A stretch of 64,000 nt of DNA, from NCBI RefSeq assembly GCF_028688855.1, contig NZ_JAQTXI010000003.1, forward strand, positions 62,001 through 126,000, given 5' to 3'. The notes beneath the pieces are model-generated. The model did no database searches. It had not been told where the DNA came from and was given only the letters and a program-made list of their open reading frames with translations. The translations under genes and the position numbers were made by a program. Origin of the DNA: Neomegalonema sp. (GTDB lineage: Bacteria > Pseudomonadota > Alphaproteobacteria > Rhodobacterales > Rhodobacteraceae). Positions 54,784 to 63,233 of the stretch are shown here, in pieces; positions within the stretch are counted from its first letter, which is position 1, and each line of letters starts with the position of its first letter.

Positions 54784-55770
54784 TTAGGGCTTCAGCACGG
54801 TCGCGCCGACGGTGCGCCGTTCGGCGAGGTCGGTCTGGACCGCGCCGATCTCCTCCAGCGGCCGCAGGGAGTCGATGCGCACCGGAATCGCGCCCGAGCC
54901 CACCGCCTCGAAGAGCGCCGCCGAAGCCTTGAGCAGCCAGTCGCGCGAGGCGGCGAAATGGAACAGCGTCGGGCGCGTGACCGAGCCGCCCGTGGTCGCC
55001 AGATGCGCGATGCGGAAATTGTCGGGCATGCCGGAGGATTGGCCGAAGCTGACCAGGGTTCCGAAGGTCTTCAGCACCGCCGCCGAGCCGAGGATGGTGT
55101 CCTTGCCCACGCCGTCATAGACCGCCGCCACGCCTTCGCCTCTGGTGATCTCCTTCACGCGGGCGACGAAATCCTCGTTGCGGTAGTCGATGGCCTCGGC
55201 GTAGCCGAGGCCGCCGAGGAGCGCGGCCTTCTCCGGGCCGCCCGCCGTGCCGATGGCCCTGACGCCCTTGAGCTTCAGCCAGGGCCCGAGGATCTGCCCC
55301 ACGCCGCCCGCCGCCGCATGCACGAGCACCGTCTCGCCCGCCTGAACCGGATGGCTCTGGTGGATGAGGTAATAGGCCGTCAGGCCCTTCAGCATGATCG
55401 CCGCCGCGACTTCGTCAGAAATGGAGGCGGGCAGGGGGACCAGCGCCGAGGCCGGAACGACCCGATGGCTCGCGAAGGCGCCGCGCGCCGTTCCGTAGGC
55501 GACGCGGTCGCCGGGCCTGAACTCCGTCACGCCCGCGCCGACGGCCTCGACCACGCCCGCGCCCTCGGAGCCGAGGACATGATTCGTCTCCTGGCCGGGC
55601 GGCCAGGGATAGAGTCCGTCGCGCAGGTAGATGTCGATGAAGTTCACCCCCACCGCCGTCTGACGCAAGGCGACTTCGCCGGGGCCGGGCTGAGGCGGCG
55701 AGATCGCCTCGCGGGCGAAGACTTCGGGTCCGCCGGGATGGCGCGCGACGATGCGGTAGGCCTCAGCCAT
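54784..55770 (-). CDS. qor: Zinc-free quinone oxidoreductase (NADPH)
   Basis: 328 aa. Medium-chain dehydrogenase family, quinone reductase type: GVNFIDIYLRDGLYP, GSEGAGVVEAVGAGV, and the NADPH motif VLVHAAAGGVGQILGPWLK; AIDYRNEDFVARV follows. The zinc ligands of alcohol dehydrogenases are absent. It probably reduces quinones one electron at a time or enones. The start overlaps the end of the AhpD-like gene by 8 bp, so the two form an operon with the AhpD-like gene first. Confidence 0.92.
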   Translation of the reverse strand: MAEAYRIVARHPGGPEVFAREAISPPQPGPGEVALRQTAVGVNFIDIYLRDGLYPWPPGQETNHVLGSEGAGVVEAVGAGVTEFRPGDRVAYGTARGAFASHRVVPASALVPLPASISDEVAAAIMLKGLTAYYLIHQSHPVQAGETVLVHAAAGGVGQILGPWLKLKGVRAIGTAGGPEKAALLGGLGYAEAIDYRNEDFVARVKEITRGEGVAAVYDGVGKDTILGSAAVLKTFGTLVSFGQSSGMPDNFRIAHLATTGGSVTRPTLFHFAASRDWLLKASAALFEAVGSGAIPVRIDSLRPLEEIGAVQTDLAERRTVGATVLKP

Positions 55771-56179
55771 GAGGGGGCTCCTGTGCGAGAAAGGCCGCGT
55801 CCACCGGGGGACGGATGGCGTTGAGGATGTGATTCGTGCGTCCGGCCGTCGAGACGATGCGGATCAGCTCGGCGATTTCGGCCTCGCTGGCGCCCTTGGC
55901 CCGAGCCGCCGCCAGATGGGAATGCACGCAATATTCGCAGTTGTTGGCGATGGAGACCGCCGCATAGATGAATTCCTTGGTCTTCGGATCCAGCAGCGTG
56001 GGCGTCGCCATGACGCCCTTCACATCGCGCCACATCTCTTCGAGAAGCTGCGGATCGAAGGCCAGATAGCGCCAGACGTTGTTGATGAAGTCGTTGCCGC
56101 GCGTGGCGCGGATGTCGTCGAAGACGGCCTTCACGCGCGGATCGGCTTCCGGATTCGCCGGGGGCGAGACGGTGGACAT
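55763..56179 (-). CDS. AhpD-like carboxymuconolactone decarboxylase family protein
   Basis: 138 aa. The family's redox pair is CEYCVHSH with the conserved His, preceded by FIYAAVSIANN; RTNHILNAIR ends the domain. Such proteins act as peroxidase helpers or decarboxylase-like enzymes; the CxxC points to a thiol peroxidase type. It is co-transcribed with the quinone oxidoreductase, which suggests detoxification of reactive aromatics, by inference. Confidence 0.88.
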   Translation of the reverse strand: MSTVSPPANPEADPRVKAVFDDIRATRGNDFINNVWRYLAFDPQLLEEMWRDVKGVMATPTLLDPKTKEFIYAAVSIANNCEYCVHSHLAAARAKGASEAEIAELIRIVSTAGRTNHILNAIRPPVDAAFLAQEPPHG

Positions 56180-56251
56180 GGGCGGATTCCTCAGAGCGCG
56201 GTCCGGAAAGCCGCAAGGCTCTCCGGATGAACCGCGCGGCCGGACAAGAGC

Positions 56252-57079
56252 TCAGACCAGGGCGACGACGCGGGTGGGTCCGCCGGTGCCGCCCTGGAAT
56301 TTCGGCGCTCCCACGACGATGGTCGCGCCCGAGGCCGGAAGCTCCGCCAGACTGGCGACGCATTCGAGTCCCCAGCGTCCCGCGCCGAGCCAGTCGCGAT
56401 GCGCGGCGAAATCCGGCGAAATCCCGTGGTCCAGCGAGAGGGTGTCCACCGCGATTCCGCCCGCCTCGGTCTCCTCCAGCAGCCAGGCGACGGTCTCGGG
56501 ATGGAAGCCGGGGAAGCGCATGCGGCCTTCCGCGTCGAGATTCTTGAAGGTCCCCTCCGCCACGCGGGAGTCCCAGCCCGAGAGCAGCGCCACGCAGGCC
56601 CCCGCCGGAAGCTCGCCATGTTCGGCGATCCAGGCCTTCACGTCGTCCGGAGTGGCCTGCGCGTCAGGGTCTTCGGCGGCGCGGGCGCGCAGATCCAGAA
56701 CCGCCAGAGGCGCCACGAGGCGCTCCACGGGGATCTCCGCGACCGAAATCCCGTCGGCGGAGAAATGCAGCGGCGCGTCCAGATGCGTGCCCACATGCTC
56801 GCTCACGCGGATCACATGCAGATTGTAGCCGTCCTTCGCAATGTCGAATTTCTTCTCCAGAGCGAATTGCGGGCCCTCCTCGAAGGCGGGGAAGTCAGGG
56901 AAGAGCGTATGGGTCAGGTCCACGACCCGACCCGTCGCCGCGGTCTGGGCGCGGGCGGGCGTCGGGATCCCGGCGGCCAGGGCCGCACCGCCGAGGCCGA
57001 AGCCTGCGGCGGTCTTGAGCAGGCGGCGGCGGTCGAGCATCTGACGCTGAACGGACTCCATCACGCAGGCGTGGCACAT
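56252..57079 (-). CDS. Tat-exported cyclase family protein
   Basis: 275 aa. The N-terminus has a twin-arginine signal (DRRRLLKTAAGFGLGG, ending TPARAQ). The catalytic fold is the cyclase/kynurenine-formamidase family: VVDLTHTLFPDFPAF, SEHVGTHLDAPLHF with the metal ligands HxGTHxDxPxH, and FHPETVAWLLEE. It probably hydrolyses an amide or lactone ring in the periplasm; the substrate is unknown. I chose the ATG at 57079 with GGGGAGG before it, while the frame continues to a TTG at 57097. Confidence 0.88.
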   Translation of the reverse strand: MCHACVMESVQRQMLDRRRLLKTAAGFGLGGAALAAGIPTPARAQTAATGRVVDLTHTLFPDFPAFEEGPQFALEKKFDIAKDGYNLHVIRVSEHVGTHLDAPLHFSADGISVAEIPVERLVAPLAVLDLRARAAEDPDAQATPDDVKAWIAEHGELPAGACVALLSGWDSRVAEGTFKNLDAEGRMRFPGFHPETVAWLLEETEAGGIAVDTLSLDHGISPDFAAHRDWLGAGRWGLECVASLAELPASGATIVVGAPKFQGGTGGPTRVVALV

Positions 57080-57161
57080 GGCGCAGAACCTCCCCAATCA
57101 TGAGTTTGGAGGGATCCTGCGCCGGAAATCGGAGTCTGTCAGCCGGGAAAACCGCAAAAGC

Positions 57162-58106
57162 TTATCGCAGGGCCTCGAGCAGGGCCTCGGCGTTGGCGCG
57201 CATCATCGAGAGGTAGTCCGGCGCGACGCCTCCAGGTCCGGAAAGCGCGTCGGAGTAAAGCCGCCCGCCCATCTTCAGCCCGGTCTCGGCGGCGACGCGC
57301 TCGGCGAGGCGGGGATCGGCGATGTTCTCGACGAAGATGGCGGCGGCCTTCTCCTCGCGGGCCTGACGGATCAGCGCCGCGATCCGGGCGGCGGAGGGCG
57401 CCGCCTCGGCGGAGCGCCCCTGAGCCGCGAGGAAGGTCAGGCCGTAAGCCTGGCCGAAATAGGCGAAGGCGTCGTGGGAGACGATCACCCGGCGGCGCGC
57501 CTCGGGCAGGGCGGAGAAGGCCGCGCGCAGCTCGGCGTCCAGAGCCGCGAGTTTTTCGTCGTAGGCGGCGGCGCGGGCCTCGTAGTCGGGGCAGCCCTCG
57601 GGATCGGCCGCGCAGAGCCCCTTGCGGATGTTCCCGACGTAGATCCGCGCATCCGCCACCGATTGCCAGGCGTGGGGGTCCAGCGGGCCATGATCGTGAT
57701 GATCGTGGTCGTGGTCCTCCGCGTGGCTTTCGTGGTCATGATCATGGTCGTGGTCGTGGTTCTCCTCGGCCTCGCGGGCCGCGACGCCCTCCGAGGCGAC
57801 GATCACCGGCGCCCTGGTCTCGCTGGCCGCCACCAGCCGGTCGAGGAAGCCCTCGAAGCCCAGGCCGTTGACGAAGACCACGTCCGCCCGCGCCAGAGCC
57901 GCCGCATCGGAAGGACGGGGCTCGTAGTTGTGGGCGTCTCCGTCCGGCCCCACCAGAGCCTGAACGCGCACCCGCTCGCCCCCGACCTGCTTCACGAAAT
58001 CGGCGAGGATCGAGAAGCTCGCCACGGCCTTGACCTCCTGAGCGGCCAGAGGCGCGGCGATCATGGATGTTATAACATAAAATCCGCAGGCGAGAGTCAG
58101 GCGCAT
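57162..58106 (-). CDS. znuA: Zinc ABC transporter substrate-binding protein
   Basis: 314 aa. A signal peptide covers about 1-21 (ending APLAAQ). The cluster A-I fold is clear: ASFSILADFVKQVGGERVRV, GDAHNYEPRPSDA, and FVNGLGFEGFLDRL. A His/Asp-rich loop of about 30 residues at about 137-166 (HDHDHDHDHESHAEDHDHDH) is typical of zinc rather than manganese binders. Further His ligands are in DPHAWQSV and SHDAFAYF. The chosen ATG at 58106 follows AAGGA; an alternative at 58064 would lose the signal peptide. A Zur-like palindrome lies inside codons of the signal peptide. Confidence 0.94.
   Translation of the reverse strand: MRLTLACGFYVITSMIAAPLAAQEVKAVASFSILADFVKQVGGERVRVQALVGPDGDAHNYEPRPSDAAALARADVVFVNGLGFEGFLDRLVAASETRAPVIVASEGVAAREAEENHDHDHDHDHESHAEDHDHDHHDHGPLDPHAWQSVADARIYVGNIRKGLCAADPEGCPDYEARAAAYDEKLAALDAELRAAFSALPEARRRVIVSHDAFAYFGQAYGLTFLAAQGRSAEAAPSAARIAALIRQAREEKAAAIFVENIADPRLAERVAAETGLKMGGRLYSDALSGPGGVAPDYLSMMRANAEALLEALR
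58067..58078. promoter_or_regulatory. Zur-like palindrome inside the znuA signal-peptide region
   Basis: ATGTTA/TAACAT is a perfect 12-bp palindrome. It matches the site between znuC and zur at 12 of 13 core positions (TATGTTATnACAT on the minus strand). It would allow direct zinc control of znuA. Confidence 0.55.
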
Positions 58107-58135
58107 CGGAGGAAGTCCTTGAACAGGGGGAAAGA

Positions 58136-59014
58136 TCAGGCCGAACGATGGCCGCGGGCGCGCAGATGCGTGGCGATCAGCCCGCGCGGCGCCGCGATCA
58201 GCGAAACCAGGTAGATCGCTCCGGCCGACAGCACGATGGCCGGGCCGGAAGGCAATTCCAGATGATAGGAGAGCAGAAGCCCCGCCCAGGATGAAACCAT
58301 GCCGATTCCCACCGCCAGAACGGCCATGGGAAAGAGCCGCGAGGCCCAGAATCGGGCGGCGGCCGCGGGCAGCATCATCAGCCCGACGGAGAGCAGCGTC
58401 CCGAGGGCCTGGAATCCGCCGACCATGTTCAGCACCGCCAGCCCCAGAAAGAGGAAATGCGCCGGCGCCCCGATCTTCGACACGGAGCGCAGGAACAGGG
58501 GGTCGAGGGAATCCGCCGCCAGAGCCCGCCAGAAGATCGCCAGAGCGGTCAGCGTCACGGCGCAGACCCCCGCGATCAGCCGCAAGGCCTCGTCGTTCAG
58601 CGCGAGGACCGCCCCGAAGAGCACGTTGCTGAGATCCACGCTGGAGCCCCGCAGCGAGATCAGGCAGACGCCCAGCGCCAGAGACATCAGATAGAAGGCC
58701 GCCATGGAGGCGTCCTCCTTCTGGATCGTCAGCCGCGAGACCGCCCCCGCCCCCAGAGCCACCAGAGCCCCCGCGATCAGCCCGCCGACGGTCATCGGCA
58801 GGATCTCCAGCCCGTAGAGCAGGAAGCCCGCCGCGGCGCCGGGGAGAATCGCGTGAGCCATGGCGTCGCCCGCCAGACTCATCCCGCGCAGCATGAGGAA
58901 GACCCCCACCGGACAGGCGCTCAGCGCCAGAAGCAGCGCTCCCAGCAGAGCCCGCCGCATGAAGGCGAATTCGGCGAAAGGCTGGATCAGGATCTCGTGC
59001 AGCAGGGCGATCAC
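58136..59014 (-). CDS. znuB: Zinc ABC transporter permease
   Basis: 292 aa, about eight membrane segments. GMSLAGDAMAHAILPGAAAG is the ABC-3 family signature that contacts the ATPase, and FQALGTLLSVGLMMLPAAAA follows. The gene overlaps the znuC stop by 4 bp and precedes znuA by 29 bp. The neighbouring zur and the His-rich partners argue for zinc over manganese. Confidence 0.94.
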   Translation of the reverse strand: MIALLHEILIQPFAEFAFMRRALLGALLLALSACPVGVFLMLRGMSLAGDAMAHAILPGAAAGFLLYGLEILPMTVGGLIAGALVALGAGAVSRLTIQKEDASMAAFYLMSLALGVCLISLRGSSVDLSNVLFGAVLALNDEALRLIAGVCAVTLTALAIFWRALAADSLDPLFLRSVSKIGAPAHFLFLGLAVLNMVGGFQALGTLLSVGLMMLPAAAARFWASRLFPMAVLAVGIGMVSSWAGLLLSYHLELPSGPAIVLSAGAIYLVSLIAAPRGLIATHLRARGHRSA

Positions 59015-59835
59015 GCCGCCCCCCGATGGTCATGCGCATGGTCGTGGGAATGGCCGTGGCCGTGGACATGGGCGCCGGGAGAAGCCTCCTCGGGCTCCGG
59101 AGCGCACCAGGGCGCGGCGTCGTCCCAGGCTTCGTGGAAGCGGCGGGCCTTGAGCAGGTTCTCGGGCTTCAGGGTCTCGCGGGCGGGGCCCCAGGCCACC
59201 AGCCGACGCGCCAGAAGCAGGGCCTCGGGGAAGCGTTCGCGCACGAGGTCGAGGTCATGGACCACCGCCAGGACCGTGCGGCCTTCGTCCTTCCACCGCA
59301 GGATCAGGCTCATGAGATCGGCGATGGTGCGGGCGTCCACGGCGTTGAAGGGCTCGTCCAGGAGGATCAGGTCCGCCTCCTGGAGGATCACCCGCGCGAA
59401 AAGCGCGCGCTGGAGCTGTCCGCCGGACAGCGTGTCGAGGGAGCGGCGCTCGAAGCCCGCCAGCCCCACCGCCCGCAGGGCGCCGGAGACGGCGGCTTCA
59501 TCCTCGGGGCGCCGACGCCCCAGCAATCCGCGCTTCGGCCAGAGCCCGAGGCCCACCAGATCGCGCAGCTGGGCCGGAAAGCTGACGTCGATGCCCGATT
59601 GCTGCGGCAGATAGGCGATCTTCAGTCCCGGCGCGATCCGCGTCCGCCCCGAGATCGGCTTGAGCAGCCCCACGATCCCCTTGAGCAGCGTGGATTTCCC
59701 CGAGCCGTTGGCCCCGACCACGGCGGTCAGCGAGCCCGCGCGGAGGGCGCCCGACAGATGATGCACCGCCGGATGGCTCTTGTAGCCGAGCGTCAGATCA
59801 TCGAAGCTGAGGGGGGTCTGTGCGTTCTGGGTCAT
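59011..59835 (-). CDS. znuC: Zinc ABC transporter ATPase with His-rich tail
   Basis: 274 aa. Walker A GANGSGKST, signature LSGGQLQRA, and Walker B LILLDEPFNAVD are intact. The last 15-20 residues are a His tail (HVHGHGHSHDHAHDHRG), unusual for an ATPase and a possible cytosolic zinc sensor or buffer. The gene is first in znuCBA and is divergent from zur, with a Zur-like palindrome between them. Confidence 0.95.
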   Translation of the reverse strand: MTQNAQTPLSFDDLTLGYKSHPAVHHLSGALRAGSLTAVVGANGSGKSTLLKGIVGLLKPISGRTRIAPGLKIAYLPQQSGIDVSFPAQLRDLVGLGLWPKRGLLGRRRPEDEAAVSGALRAVGLAGFERRSLDTLSGGQLQRALFARVILQEADLILLDEPFNAVDARTIADLMSLILRWKDEGRTVLAVVHDLDLVRERFPEALLLARRLVAWGPARETLKPENLLKARRFHEAWDDAAPWCAPEPEEASPGAHVHGHGHSHDHAHDHRGAA

Positions 59836-59871
59836 GCGGAGCGCCCGGCTGGATCGGCTTGCAGGAGTCTG

Positions 59872-59887
59872 GTATGTTATTACATAC
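59872..59887. promoter_or_regulatory. Zur-like operator between znuC and zur
   Basis: GTATGT-TATT-ACATAC is a palindrome with 6-bp arms, 37 bp before the znuC start and 55 bp before zur. Its core resembles the one in znuA (58067-58078). It fits one regulator controlling both directions. Confidence 0.7.
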
Positions 59888-59941
59888 GCATCCGCAAGTC
59901 CGAAATCCGCCTTTCGGACGAGTTCAGGAGGAGATCACGCC

Positions 59942-60427
59942 TTGGCCGCCCATGCGCATGCGCCCGCCCATATCCACGCCGCGCCCGATCTGACGAAGAA
60001 TCAGGCTCTGGTCCTCGCCGCTCTGGAGAAGGCGGAGGGGCCGCTCAGCGCCTATGCGCTGCTGGATCAGCTGCGCGATCAGGGCCTCAGGGCGCCCTTG
60101 CAGATCTACCGGGCTCTGGAGAAGCTGACGGCCTTCGGGCTGGCGCATCGTCTGGAGAGCCTCAACGCCTTCGTGGCCTGCGCCCATCGCGGAGATCACG
60201 GCCATGGCGGCCACGCCTGCCCGCATGACGGGGCGCATAGGCTGATGGCCTTCGCGATCTGCGAGTCCTGCGGCGGCGTCGAGGAGTTCTGCGACGCGGC
60301 GGTGGAGCAGGGGCTGAAGGCCTGGGCTTCGGGACGGGGCTTCCGTCCCGCCAGGACGGTGCTCGAATTGCGCGGGCTCTGCGCGCGCTGCCCGGCCCGG
60401 CCCGAGGCCGAAACGGCCGGGGCCTAG
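59942..60427 (+). CDS. zur: Zinc uptake regulator Zur (Fur family)
   Basis: 161 aa. The winged helix is in ALLDQLRDQGLRAPLQIYRA with LEKLTAFGLAHRLESLNAF. Metal ligands include HRGDHGHGGHACPHDGAH, and the structural zinc site CESCGG and CARC. The start is TTG at 59942 behind AGGAGGAGATCACGCC; no ATG fits. The first residues HAHAPAHIHAAP are His-rich. It should repress znuCBA when zinc is sufficient. The stop shares CTAG with the convergent oxidase gene. Confidence 0.93.
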   Translation: MAAHAHAPAHIHAAPDLTKNQALVLAALEKAEGPLSAYALLDQLRDQGLRAPLQIYRALEKLTAFGLAHRLESLNAFVACAHRGDHGHGGHACPHDGAHRLMAFAICESCGGVEEFCDAAVEQGLKAWASGRGFRPARTVLELRGLCARCPARPEAETAGA

Positions 60428-61533
60428 GCCTTCGGCGGCCAGAGGACTCCGGCGTCGATCTCCGCGAGGCTGCGGCGTCCGGTGAGCGTCATGGCGGTCT
60501 CCAGTTCGGCGCGCAGGATCGTCAGCAGATGGGCCACGCCGGAGGCTCCGCCCACCGTCAGGGCGTGGAGCATGGGGCGCCCGACCATCACCGCCGTCGC
60601 GCCCAGAGCCAGAGCCTTGAGCGCGTCGGTTCCGCGCCGGACTCCGCCGTCGAGCAGGATCGGGACCGCGCCTTTCACCTCCGCCGCCACGTAGGGCAGG
60701 GCCGCGAGGCTGGCCGGAGCCGTGTCGAGAACCCGCCCGCCATGGTTCGAGACCACGAGCCCGTCCGCTCCGCAGTCCAGAGCGCGCCGGGCGTCGGCGG
60801 GATGGAGGATCCCCTTCACCAGCAGCGGCAGGCCGATCCTGGATCTGAGAGCTTCGAGGTCGCGCCAGGTCGGGGCGGCGTCGAGCATGCCCTTGAAGAC
60901 CGGGCTTTCGCCCGGACCCGCCCGCGAGGGCGCATGCAGGGGCCCCGCGAGATTGGCCGAAGCCGCTTCGGGGGGCAGGCGGAAGCCCGCCCGGGCCTCT
61001 TCGTTGCGCAGGCCGTTGACGGGGGCGTCCGCCGTGAGCAGGACGCCGCGGAATCCCGCCTCCGCCGCGCGCTGCGCCAGATCCAGAGAGGCGAGCCGGT
61101 CCGGCTGGAGATACAGCTGAAGCCAGAGATCCGCCCCCGGCGCCGCTCTGGCGATTCCGGCGAAGCTGCGGCTGGCCTGACAGCTCACCACCATGGCCGC
61201 GCCCGCCGCCGTCGCGCCCAGCGCCATGGCCGCCTCGCCTTCGGGATGCGCGAGCCTTTGATGCGCCATGGGCGCGACCAGGAAGGGATGCGGCAGGCTG
61301 CGCCCGAAGAAGTCGAGCCAGGTCTGCGCGCCCTCCATCTCCGCCAGAATCCTCGGCGCGAGGGCCTGGGCGTCGAAGGCCTCGCGGTTCCAGCGGCGGG
61401 TGAGTCCATCGGCGCCGGCGCCCTCCAGCCAGGCCCAGACCTCGGGCGAGAGCCGCGTCTGGGCATGGCGCCGGTAGTCCTCCGCCGAAACGGCGTCCGG
61501 AGGGATGAGGGGGCCGCTCACACTTCGGCCCAT
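60424..61533 (-). CDS. FMN-dependent alpha-hydroxy-acid oxidase/dehydrogenase
   Basis: 369 aa. LldD/glycolate oxidase family: [45 protein letters not shown], and the FMN-site and active-site His in [14 protein letters not shown], then [12 protein letters not shown]. The N-terminus fits [20 protein letters not shown]. Substrate is a 2-hydroxy acid such as lactate or glycolate, not resolvable by eye. Its start overlaps the end of the PKHD hydroxylase by 16 bp, so both are in one transcript. Confidence 0.9.
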   Translation of the reverse strand: MGRSVSGPLIPPDAVSAEDYRRHAQTRLSPEVWAWLEGAGADGLTRRWNREAFDAQALAPRILAEMEGAQTWLDFFGRSLPHPFLVAPMAHQRLAHPEGEAAMALGATAAGAAMVVSCQASRSFAGIARAAPGADLWLQLYLQPDRLASLDLAQRAAEAGFRGVLLTADAPVNGLRNEEARAGFRLPPEAASANLAGPLHAPSRAGPGESPVFKGMLDAAPTWRDLEALRSRIGLPLLVKGILHPADARRALDCGADGLVVSNHGGRVLDTAPASLAALPYVAAEVKGAVPILLDGGVRRGTDALKALALGATAVMVGRPMLHALTVGGASGVAHLLTILRAELETAMTLTGRRSLAEIDAGVLWPPKA

Positions 61534-62201
61534 TGGCGCAGGAGGTTGTGATAATGCGAGGTCAGCCCGCTGACGGCGGGATCCTGATCGGGCATGTGGC
61601 TGCGCACCCGCATGATGGCGCGGTCCAGATCGTAGAGCATGTTCCGGCGCCAGTCGTCGCGGATCATGGATTGGGTCCAGAAGAAGGAGGCCCAGCGGCT
61701 GCCCCGCGTCACGGGCGTGACGGAATGCAGGCTCGTGGCCGGATAGACCACCAGATGCCCCGCCGGAAGCTTCACCCGATGCGCGCCGTAGGTGTCGTGC
61801 ACGACCAGTTCGCCGCCGTCGTAGTCCTCGGGATCGCTGAGGAAGAGCGTCGAGGAGACGTCGGTGCGCAGGCGCTGGCCGGTGCCGGGCAGGGCGCGGA
61901 TCGAGCCGTCGACATGGGCGCCGAAGGCCATGCCCTCGTCATAGCGGTTGAACATCGGCGGCAGGATGCGCGCGGGCAGGGCGGCCGTGGTGAATTCGGG
62001 GCTGCGCGCCAGAGCCCGCAGGACGATCTGTCCCAATTCCTGGCCCACGGGGGACTCGAGCGGAACCTGGAGATTCTTCTTCACCCCCGCCGCCTGATCT
62101 CCTGCGGTGGCGCGTCCGTCGATCCAGGGCGTGGCCTCCAGGGTCTGACGGACATAGGCGGTCTCCTCGCGCGTGAGCAGATCGGGAATGGCGACGAGCA
62201 T
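61518..62201 (-). CDS. PKHD-type Fe(II)/2-oxoglutarate hydroxylase (PiuC/YbiX family)
   Basis: 227 aa. The iron ligands are HVDGS (H-x-D) and the second His in [15 protein letters not shown], followed by the 2-oxoglutarate Arg. [11 protein letters not shown] and the C-terminal [10 protein letters not shown] complete the PiuC/YbiX profile, a family often induced by iron starvation. Its natural substrate is unknown. It shares an overlap with the downstream oxidase. The ATG follows CAGGGAGTCTCCTC. Confidence 0.9.
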   Translation of the reverse strand: MLVAIPDLLTREETAYVRQTLEATPWIDGRATAGDQAAGVKKNLQVPLESPVGQELGQIVLRALARSPEFTTAALPARILPPMFNRYDEGMAFGAHVDGSIRALPGTGQRLRTDVSSTLFLSDPEDYDGGELVVHDTYGAHRVKLPAGHLVVYPATSLHSVTPVTRGSRWASFFWTQSMIRDDWRRNMLYDLDRAIMRVRSHMPDQDPAVSGLTSHYHNLLRQWAEV

Positions 62202-62414
62202 GAGGAGACTCCCTGAAAGCGCGGACCAAGGGGCGCGGGAGACTCACGGGCGAGTCGCGCGGGCCTGGCTCCTCCTAGCCCAAAGGCGGGGCGGGGAGAA
62301 CTCCGATTCTTTCAGTCGGATATGAGGAGGCCGGATCTCGGGGCGCGATCCTCTGCGGCCCCCCGCCGCTCGCCGGAGCCTTGGGGGGAGGGGGCGGATT
62401 TCCGCGCGGCCGGT
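62202..62414. other. Intergenic region before the PKHD hydroxylase gene
   Basis: About 213 bp between two minus-strand genes. It includes a short CCGA/TCGG hairpin near 62301-62319 and likely the PKHD promoter near its right side; no Fur box was recognised. Nothing else is visible. Confidence 0.4.
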
Positions 62415-63047
62415 TCAGGCTCCGCGCTTGAGCCTGTCCTGACGCTGCTGCGACCAGGCTTTCCAGAAGCGGCCTCCGGCTTCGCGCCACCAGGCGGCGT
62501 TGCGGGCGCCGCGCCAGGCGAGCATGCCCGTCTCCTCTTCGGCGGCTTCGAGGAAGAGCGAATAGGCGCTGAAGGGATCCGGCGTGATCTCGCCTTCCAT
62601 CTCTCCGCCGTCGGATTCGAAGTGGAAGCCGAATTTCCGCCCGAGCTTGAGCATCGGCTGATTCTCGCGGGAGGTCAGCACGATGAAGCGCGTGGCGCCG
62701 TGGTTGCGGGCGTAGAGGATGGCGCGCTCCATCAGGGCGGAGCCCACGCCGCGCCTCTGGGTTTCGGGCTCCACGGCGAAGGCGCATTCCGCCGTCGATC
62801 CGCCCTGAGGCAGGGAGATCTCGGCGGCGCCGCGCAGGATTCCTTCGTCGAACCAGCCGAAGACGCGTCTGTCAGGGTCTTTCACCACGCGCGAGGCGTG
62901 CGCGCGCAGGGCTTCGGATTTGACCTCGCCGTGGAAGCGGCGGCGGCGGGCGTCCGGAGGCAGGCGCTCCAGATGCTCTGCGTATAGCCGCCCCTCCCAG
63001 GGGCGCAGGCGGCGCACCGCTCCGGAGAGCGCATGATGGGCCAGCAT
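62415..63047 (-). CDS. GNAT family acetyltransferase
   Basis: 210 aa. GNAT core: CAFAVEPETQRRGVGSALME holds the CoA-binding R/Q-x-x-G-x-G/A loop, and ARNHGATRFIVLTSRENQPM the following helix. The first 60 residues (LRPWEGRLYAEHLERLPPDA) resemble the acetyltransferase-like half of Pat-type enzymes. The C-terminus after about 165 is Trp/Arg-rich and atypical (ARNAAWWREAGGRFWKAWSQ). Substrate is unknown. Confidence 0.85.
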   Translation of the reverse strand: MLAHHALSGAVRRLRPWEGRLYAEHLERLPPDARRRRFHGEVKSEALRAHASRVVKDPDRRVFGWFDEGILRGAAEISLPQGGSTAECAFAVEPETQRRGVGSALMERAILYARNHGATRFIVLTSRENQPMLKLGRKFGFHFESDGGEMEGEITPDPFSAYSLFLEAAEEETGMLAWRGARNAAWWREAGGRFWKAWSQQRQDRLKRGA

Positions 63048-63187
63048 GATCCTCGATCCCGTTATGTTGCAGTGCGGGATATAAGCGCTTTGGGAGCAAA
63101 ACCCAAGCCTTCGACCAAAGACGGATCGACCTTTCCGGCGAATCGTGTCTCGGAGACGCCAGAGTTTCGAATCAGATAAGACCGCAG

Positions 63188-63215
63188 CCCGCCTGTCGCG
63201 CGGCGCGGGTTTTTT
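63188..63215 (+). terminator. Plus-strand hairpin with T6 run between two minus-strand genes
   Basis: CCCGC and GCGGG arms (around 63196-63209) with a GC-rich loop are followed by T6 (63210-63215) in the plus direction, although both flanking genes are on the minus strand. It may end an unannotated plus-strand transcript. Confidence 0.4.
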
Positions 63216-63233
63216 CCGCAGGCCGTCCGGCCC

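Noticed and set aside
58064..58064. Alternative znuA start at 58064
   Set aside because: It would leave too short an N-terminus for a signal peptide, while the 58106 start has AAGGA and a full signal peptide.
63100..63190. A tRNA-like T-loop (TTTCGAATC) near 63165
   Set aside because: No acceptor, D or anticodon arms can be formed around it.
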